Below, in pieces: positions 57,370 to 64,000 of a stretch of 64,000 bases of DNA. Source of the DNA: Zygnema cylindricum (taxonomy: Eukaryota > Streptophyta > Zygnematophyceae > Zygnematales > Zygnemataceae); assembly GCA_037447655.1 (NCBI GenBank), contig JBBHKE010001515.1:1-64000 (forward strand), given 5' to 3'. The translations under genes were made by a program, and so were the position numbers. Below the pieces are notes generated by a model, which did not search any database, was not told the origin of the DNA, and worked only from the letters and a program-made list of their open reading frames with translations. Each line of letters begins with the position of its first letter. The stretch's first letter is position 1.

Positions 57370-58905
57370 ATGGGACAAATGGGCCGTACAATTGCGGTAG
57401 TGGTGGACGACACCTCTATTAGTGTGGAGGTGTTCGAAAAATCCATGGCGGCCATGGAGAAAGGAGACCACCTCCTTATTTTTTTTGCTCGTCCAATGAA
57501 AATGGGAGGTGAGTTCCCGGGGAACATTTTAGACCCACATTGTTCAAATTATGGAATTGCCTACATGTAAATGCACTCGTTCCGTTCCTTTCCGTTTTCC
57601 GTTTTCCGTTTTCCGTTTTCCGTTCCGTTTTTGTTTCATTTTGTCCATTGGCTTATTGGTATTGTGTGAAATTTCTAGAAATTGATGGAAAATAATGGAC
57701 AATTTTTTGTAGGTTTTTGTGCAATCTCCTTTGAGATTTTCCCTCTTTGTTTTGATTTTCGCAAATTTTCAATCTCTTAAATTTTAATTCGATTTCTTAT
57801 CACTCGTTTCTGCGTGTTTTTTTTTTTGTTCATTTATTTATTTTTTTATTATTATTTTATGCAGATTCCCACTGGGATAACGTGATGCAATATGTGAATT
57901 CGACGTACGACAAAAAGTCAATTGCTGTTTCTCAAAAATTTCATGAAATGGCGGCGAAGGCAAATGTGAGCAAATGAGCTTGAATATAACTTGCAGTTTT
58001 ATAACATTCGAAGCACAGTTTTGTAACATTTTGGATTCCATTTTCGCAACATTGAATCGCAGTTTTATGACATTTGAATTGCATTTTTCCAACATCTGAA
58101 TCCCATTTTTGCAACATTTGAATCCCAGTTGTATAACATTTGAATCACTGTTTTATAACATTTGAATTGCAGTTTAATAACATTGTAAACACAGTTTTTC
58201 AACATTTCAATCCCATTTTTGTAACATTTGAATTGCAGTTTTATAACATTTGGAAGCTGGGGGAATGGTGAAACTAACATTGGTTTCTGCTTTTCTTGTT
58301 TCATGAAATTGAAAGATTACGATGTGACAGAATGTAGCGAAGGAGATGAGTTCTATGCTCACAGTTCTAGTTTTAGTTTTTGTTCAATATATTCATGCTT
58401 GGTTTCCAATTCTGTTACTTTTTTTTTTCTTCTTTTCAATAACTGAACATTGACGATTGGCCTTTTAATTTCCGCTAAAATTTTAAACACCAAAACTATC
58501 CTTTTTTTTTTGTTTGCAAAAAACTGTATTTCGTAAAGCCCACAAAGTTGACCTTGCTTTCATTATTATTTTCCATTTTTTTATTTATTTTTAAACAAGC
58601 AGGTGAATTTTGAATTTATGGAAGTCGAGGGCTTTCATCCGGAAGAAGCGATCGCTGCCAGGTGTCACAAAATTGGAGTAGATGTCCTTTTCCGGGCAGC
58701 TCCAAAAAAAACTATTTTCAACATTCTGGTGGCTGGCCCCGTCGCAGGAAATTTTTGCCCAAAATGTAACTCATTTTTGCGATCGGGAGGCCGATTTGCA
58801 AAAAATCCTTCATGTGGGTACAAATGGGGGAAAACGGAATTTCTGTGTTCCGTTGTCGATGTGAAAAAGGGAAAGAGGAAGGGATCGAAAGTGTGCGACA
58901 TTTAG
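57370..58905 (+). CDS. Uncharacterised 180-residue Cys-containing protein, copy 1
   Basis: Exons 57370-57508, 57865-57965 and 58603-58905 join in phase to 180 residues. The start MGQMGRTIAV is preferred because both copies share it. The first part alternates strand and helix (TIAVVVDDTSISVEVFEKSM, DHLLIFFARP), the middle reads YVNSTYDKKSIAVSQKF, and the last exon reads ARCHKIGVDVLFRAAPKK and LVAGPVAGNF. This vaguely recalls the universal stress protein (UspA) fold, but the ATP-binding GxxG pattern is not evident. The C-terminal tail has CPKC, a lone C in NPSCGYKWG and FLCSV, which could bind metal. No family is claimed. Intron 2 holds a minisatellite. Confidence 0.8.
57985..58255 (+). repeat. 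Minisatellite, TTTTATAACATTTGAATYGCAG unit in part
   Basis: About 11 degenerate units of 22-24 bases (TTTATAACATTTGAATC-like) follow exon 2 of the uncharacterised gene, starting about 20 bases after the donor at 57966. Confidence 0.88.
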
Positions 58906-61200
58906 TGTTGTTTTTTTTCTAGTTTTTTTTTTTTTTACGGGTATATATTTATGTTTCGCAGGGGCTGCACTTGAAATAGTGTGGACCACAGGAGTTTTAT
59001 GGGAAAGGCTTTATCTGGGTATAAAGGTTTGTAAATATATATTTTTGTAGATATCGATTGAAAATTACGGTATTGTCCTAGTTTAGAATTATTAATAGAA
59101 ATCCGAATTTGAACTTCGGTATAAAGTTATAGATTTTAAATTCTTCACGTTGTATTCTGAATTCGTAAAAGAATTCAAATTTATAGATCAAAATTACGTT
59201 TTTTTTTTTTTTTTCTTTTTAACAGCTTTTGTTTTTTTATATGTAACAGAAAACATGACCTACGTCTAATTATTTGTGTTCATGACCTCATTCTCCTTCC
59301 TCTATGGTTTTCGTTTTTTGTACAATTTTTGTTTTTCTGTACATTTTGTCTTTTGTACATTTGACGCCGCTGTACTTTTCCTGCATTGACTTTGCTGAAC
59401 TGAACCTGCTTTTTTTTTGTGATTTCTATCGCCATGATATCGCCGCATCGCGACACTTAACCATTTTGGCCATATTAAAATACCCATTGTTCGAATATGA
59501 AAGGAAATCTTTATTGCAGAAATTGCCATGGTAAAACCATCTTCAAATATTTGGAAGAGTCCCTGTACTATACACTTATTGTACTTGGAAAAAAGCAGTA
59601 TAATATATGTGTACTAAGTGGTTATCACAAATATGGTATATCCATAGCTCCAATACAGTACACTGCCCATGCCTATTATAGTTAGTAACACTAATCCAGT
59701 CGCGACTGTCTTTGGCCGAAAATAATAAAATAGTGTTGACAACTACAATTTGCCACACCTCCTTGCACCAAATTAACGTTGTATATTCTAATTTCGAATC
59801 AACATTAATAAATACTTAACGCCCATAACGATGGCCAACGCAATGTCCTTGTACTATACGCTTATTATACCCAAGAAACCGATACTATAATAAGCGTGTA
59901 CTACGAGGTCGTCACAAATAGCGTTTCCAATAGTTTTCTTCACATGTGAACTATGCGAATATCACAGGCCCATTTTGCGCCTTTTCCGAAAATCCTCATT
60001 TCGCGTCGCAATAAGCAACAGTATGGATACTAATTGAAAAGATTGAAAAAAAAATGGATCTTGGGAAAACTATTGGTAATGATAGTTGAAGGTAAGGTAT
60101 TAAACTCACAAATGAAAGAAGGCACAAAAAGAAAAGCATAATACAGAAATAAAGAATGTAAACAAGCGACCATTTAATAGTGTGTATTTTTATGTTTCGC
60201 TAGCATCTTGTTGATGATGGATTTTTATTACTTTTTCATGTGGAAGAAAGAAAAAGTCTCTGTCTTCTATGCATAAATGGGTTTTCATATGGACAACTGA
60301 AATAACGTAAGACTATAAATTAGTTGACTTCAATTATAACTTCAGTATAAGAGCTCTTTCTCTTCTGTGAATGTTCTTCAAGAAAAACTAGTCACATAGA
60401 TGTTTCTCATGTATTTAGTTAATGCACTCTGACCATTACTCAGGGGAGGAGGAGGAAGAGGAGGGAGGAGGAGGAGGAGGAGGAGGAGGAGGAGGAGGTT
60501 CCCAAAATTGCACATAAAGGAGGAGGAAGAGGAGGAGGTTCCCAAAATTGCACAGAATTTGATCTTTTGATTAAAAAAGACATCGTAACCATTTCTGGTT
60601 AAATAAGTTGAACTTATTACATTCAATTAATGTGGGAAAAAAGTTGATTCAGACGATAATGGACACCTTTCTCTGATGTTGAAAACCTCCAAATGAATTC
60701 AAGTAGATTTGTTTTTTTCAGATTTGTATATATTTTCTGAAATAGTTATTGCTTCGAAATTGATGGCAGGTTGAAAAATAACAGACAGTTGGGAAAAAGT
60801 AAAATAATATATAACGAATATTTATTAATTAACTTTCGCTTATACTCATTCAGAAAACCACATAAAAATTCCATAAGACGACAAAGATCCAACACCTTTT
60901 ATACCCATTATTGCCGTATATAAGAAAAAGGATTACAAAAACTACTGTCAAAATTAAAATAGCTAATAAGTTTCTTAAAAAGAAACTTCTTCAAATTATT
61001 AAATATAAATTCTTCAAAACTCATCTGTTAAATCTCAGAAGGGCCCTATCTACATTGGATAAAATTGCAAAACAAAAACATTATTATTCCCAACCAACAT
61101 ATATACGAATTAATCATTTACACCCCTTTATACCTGGATAAAGCCCCTCTAGTGCAAATACACTAGAAATAATAATAATAATATTAAAAAATAAAAAACA
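58906..61200. other. Region between the two inverted genes
   Basis: AT-rich, with CTTTATTGCAGAAATTGCCA at 59510, related to the left end of the R1/R2 repeat. A GAG-type microsatellite lies at 60445-60540. A lysine-rich frame at 60911-61141 (ITKTTVKIKIANKFLKKKLL) ends 60 bases from the 3' end of copy 2 and is unidentified. Confidence 0.45.
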
Positions 61201-62061
61201 TTAAATGCCGCTCACTTTCGATCCATTCTTGTTTCCCTTTTTCAGTTCGACGACGGAACACAAAAATTCCGTTTTTCCCCATTTGTACCCACACGAAGGA
61301 GTTTTCACAAATCGGCCTCCGGAACGCAAAAAACAATTACATTTTGGGCAAAAATTTCCTGCGACAGGGCCGGCCACCAGAGTGTTGAAAGTAGTTTTTT
61401 TTGGAGCTGCCCGGAAAAGGACATCGGCTCCGATTTCGCGACACCTGGCAGCAATTGCTTCTTCCGGGTGAAAGCCCTCGACTTCTATAAATTCAAAATT
61501 CACCTGCTTGTTTTAGAAGAAAAAAAGGTATGGAAAATGAGAATTTAATCAAGATCAACAGTTTCAGTTATGAATAATGACAGTAATAAAGTTTGAGCTC
61601 TAAATCGAGGCATGATTCTATTTAGTCGGCAGTACTATTTTTAGCATAAAACCTATCACTTAAGCTGATTGTCCCCATTTCTGCGTTTATACAAATAAAA
61701 AACATAATAAACACCACAATGCATTTTTTCTATTTTTATTGAATTTCCTCTACGGAACTCACCTTTGCCTTCGCCGCCATTTCTTTAATTTTTTGCGATA
61801 CGGCCATCGACTTTTTGTCGTACGTCGAATTCACATATTGCATCACGTTTTCCCAGTGGGCATCTGTAAATTGACAACATAGGAAGTAACTTAATTTTAA
61901 CAAAAAACAAATTAAGGAGAAAGAAGGAAAGAACAAATGTGGGTCAACTCTAGTCAAAGAAGGAAACTTTAAATGGAGATTGCACACAACCCAGAACAGT
62001 TGTTTACATAAATTCATCAAATTAAAAAAATATATAACACGAGATAGATATAAATTAATAA

Positions 62062-62104
<43 letters not shown>

Positions 62105-62400
62105 TGAGAATACATGAGACATGAACAAGAAAAGAACAGTAACGGAACCGGAAAGGTGCATTTATATAAATGTATATAATTTATAATTATGTTTATATTT
62201 TATATGAATGTATATCTAAATATCTGAAAAATGTGGCTCAAAAAAATTCCCCGAGACCCACCTCCCATTTTGACTGGACGAGCAAAAAGAAGAAGGAAGC
62301 GGTTTCCTTTCTCCATGGCCGCCATGGATTTTTCGAACACCTCCACACTAATAGAGGTGTCGTCCACCATTACCGCAATTGTACGACCCATTTGTCCCAT
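61201..62400 (-). CDS. Uncharacterised 180-residue Cys-containing protein, copy 2
   Basis: Minus-strand exons 62400-62262, 61863-61763 and 61503-61201 have exactly the same lengths (139, 101 and 303 bases) and phases as copy 1. The protein keeps MGQMGRTIAV, DDTSISVEVFEKSMAAMEKG, EGFHPEEAIAARC, LVAGPVAGNFCPKC and SCGYKWGKTEFLCSVV. Differences are mostly conservative (MVDD for VVDD, DAHWENVMQ for DSHWDNVMQ, GADVLFRA for GVDVLFRA, SKVSGI for SKVCDI). Introns are unrelated or strongly diverged. Two intact frames suggest both copies are under constraint. Intron 1 contains a TA microsatellite (about 62068-62101). Confidence 0.8.
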
Positions 62401-64000
62401 GTGGTAGGAATGTGAAAGATAATAAAGATAAAGAGCGGAATAGAACAAAAAATACAGTGAGAGAGAGGGTGAGAAATATAATTTTTGGTTGAGGGAGAGA
62501 GAGAAAGAGAATGGAAAAAGGACAAAGTTGAAAAAAAAAATCGGAGTGAGAAAACTTAAAGGAGAAGGAGGGAATAATTTTTACCGAGAGAGAGGGAGAG
62601 GGAGAGACTTAATCGAAGGATAAAGAGGAAAAAGAAATTCAAAGAGAGTGAAGAGAGGGTGGACAGTTCCCTTATATATGTAGTCTTCAGTTTGAGGGGT
62701 TCAGTTGTTTAAAGAGCGGATAGAAAAAACCGCGACTGGATTCAGTGTTCGAAAAGGACAAAATGTAGTATTCACGTTTAGTGGCGCTGATTTTCGTATT
62801 TTCACGTAGGGGATTACCGTACAGCCGTACAAATCAGCGTGACCTTTTGGAACAGTACTGTAGTTGCCGCGCAGTTTTTTTTCAGCGGCTAGTACGCAAT
62901 AATGACGTCAAAATTGATCCAAGAGAGGTAAAGTATGATGTCACTAGCATAAGTTATCCTTTATTTAGAGAGAGATTTTCAACCGTCGGATATTCTCGCT
63001 GGAAATGCGGCGAAGAGTTGTTTTCCTTGTCGTTTTTTGAAAACTGGTTAACGGCTTGGATTTCATATTCCGTTGGCGAATTGAATTCATTGGCTGTAAT
63101 TGAAAAGTAGATATAAGTGCAAATCAGGGACTGACGTTCGTCATGTCAATTATGGATCTAGGAATATTCTGTTTACGTCTGGGAGTTGGGAAAGGAAGAG
63201 CCTATGTTGTACTTTCAATCTGGAAACTGGTAGGAGCCTTCGTCCGTTGTCACCTGTCACTTTGTGTAAAAAATCAAGGTGAGGGCGGCTTCACACGAGT
63301 GAAAAAAGTTGATTAATTTCTTTGTTAAAGAGGTGAGTCATCATCTACATACATGTAAAATCGCCACAACGTGTCGAGATGGAAAATCAATGAGGTTCTT
63401 AATCGTCAAAAATGCCACGTGTCTTTAGATAAAATGTACCGAATCTAACGGAATCCGACATAATTTTTTTTGGCGCGGAAGACGGTCACGCTCCGTGAAA
63501 GACGCTTCCAAAAAGACAAAGCTGGACTGGGAGCCGTTAGAAAATAAAGTGAGATTTCGTTTCAGCAGCCGTTAAAATAGACACAGAGTCTGGGAACATA
63601 ATGCGATTTCGGTTGTACAGTACGCATTATTCGTACGATGACATAGTACGCCAGTACATATTCTACATTCCGATTTGTACAATTTGAAAAATCTTTCACG
63701 ATACTCGATATCCAAATTTTAGCCTACTTTCTCAGAACCGAACACGTATGCTAGACCTTGTTTACAAGTACAGTACCACCTGACGTCAGCCCCTGAAAAC
63801 AACTGCCGGTAAATGTGTTCGTACAATTAATGGCACCTCCTCATGAAAACTATGCCTAATAACGGACGCGCAAGCACTTTTCCCTCTCGAACAAAAAATC
63901 GACCAATGGTGAACCATCATTAAATACGACAAACGTAACAAAGGGCTATCCGTTACCATGGACGTCTGCCTTAAATGTACCTTCAGGTGACGGTGCGAGA
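62401..64000. other. Leader of copy 2 and right-end intergenic DNA
   Basis: 62455-62660 is GA-rich (CT on the coding strand), mirroring the leader of copy 1. A 109-codon plus-strand frame at 62781-63110 (RLVRNNDVKIDPREVKYDV) is unidentified. The rest to 64000 has many GTAC words and no recognisable gene. Confidence 0.4.

Noticed and set aside
1-64000. CRISPR arrays, operons, bacterial promoters
   Set aside because: The window is intron-containing eukaryotic DNA; tandem repeats have no regular unique spacers.

Overview
The window is eukaryotic nuclear DNA. The genes are split by AT-rich introns with GT-AG borders, acceptors sit behind long T-runs, and there are LTR retrotransposons, several families of short inverted-repeat transposons, many microsatellites and one 10-N assembly gap (49577-49586). 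The best lineage clues are a COBRA-like exon (known from green plants), a WD40 protein closest to plant FIE, an MRS2-type magnesium transporter and a rhodanese-domain tRNA hydroxylase like plant STR7/STR8. I infer a streptophyte, perhaps an alga or early-diverging land plant, with moderate confidence. No species is claimed.

Layout. 1-15.4 kb is mostly repeats: a possible Ty3-type 3' LTR beside a COBRA-like exon, a MITE, a hAT-like MITE, a larger TIR element, a full-length decayed Copia element (5984-12426, 1052-bp LTRs, 5-bp target duplication) and an older related Copia relic. 15.4-27 kb carries a homopyrimidine tract, the first four exons of a saccharopine dehydrogenase-like gene and the last five exons of a FIE/EED gene; neither appears complete. 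27.6-37.7 kb holds a divergent pair: a TrhO/STR-like rhodanese gene (minus) and a ZCCHC9-like zinc-knuckle gene (plus), about 0.55 kb apart. 37.7-42.4 kb is nested transposons and blank DNA. 42.4-45.6 kb is a complete four-exon MRS2 gene (minus). 46-49.1 kb has a near-identical direct repeat whose edge lies inside a tRNA-Pro gene, plus decayed tRNA copies. 50.6-56.1 kb is packed with MITEs. 57.4-62.4 kb contains two copies, in inverted orientation, of a three-exon gene for a 180-residue protein I cannot place in a family.

Most unusual pattern: in three unrelated genes (saccharopine dehydrogenase-like, TrhO-like, MRS2) an exon edge together with its splice site is repeated 4-6 times in the adjoining intron. 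In two of them the copies alternate with purine/pyrimidine microsatellite. This suggests a local amplification process acting on exon-intron borders.

The genes encode tRNA modification, RNA-binding, chromatin, ion transport and metabolic proteins and look like ordinary unlinked housekeeping genes, not a cluster. All exon borders were inferred by eye from splice signals, reading phase and remembered family similarity; no alignment was run.
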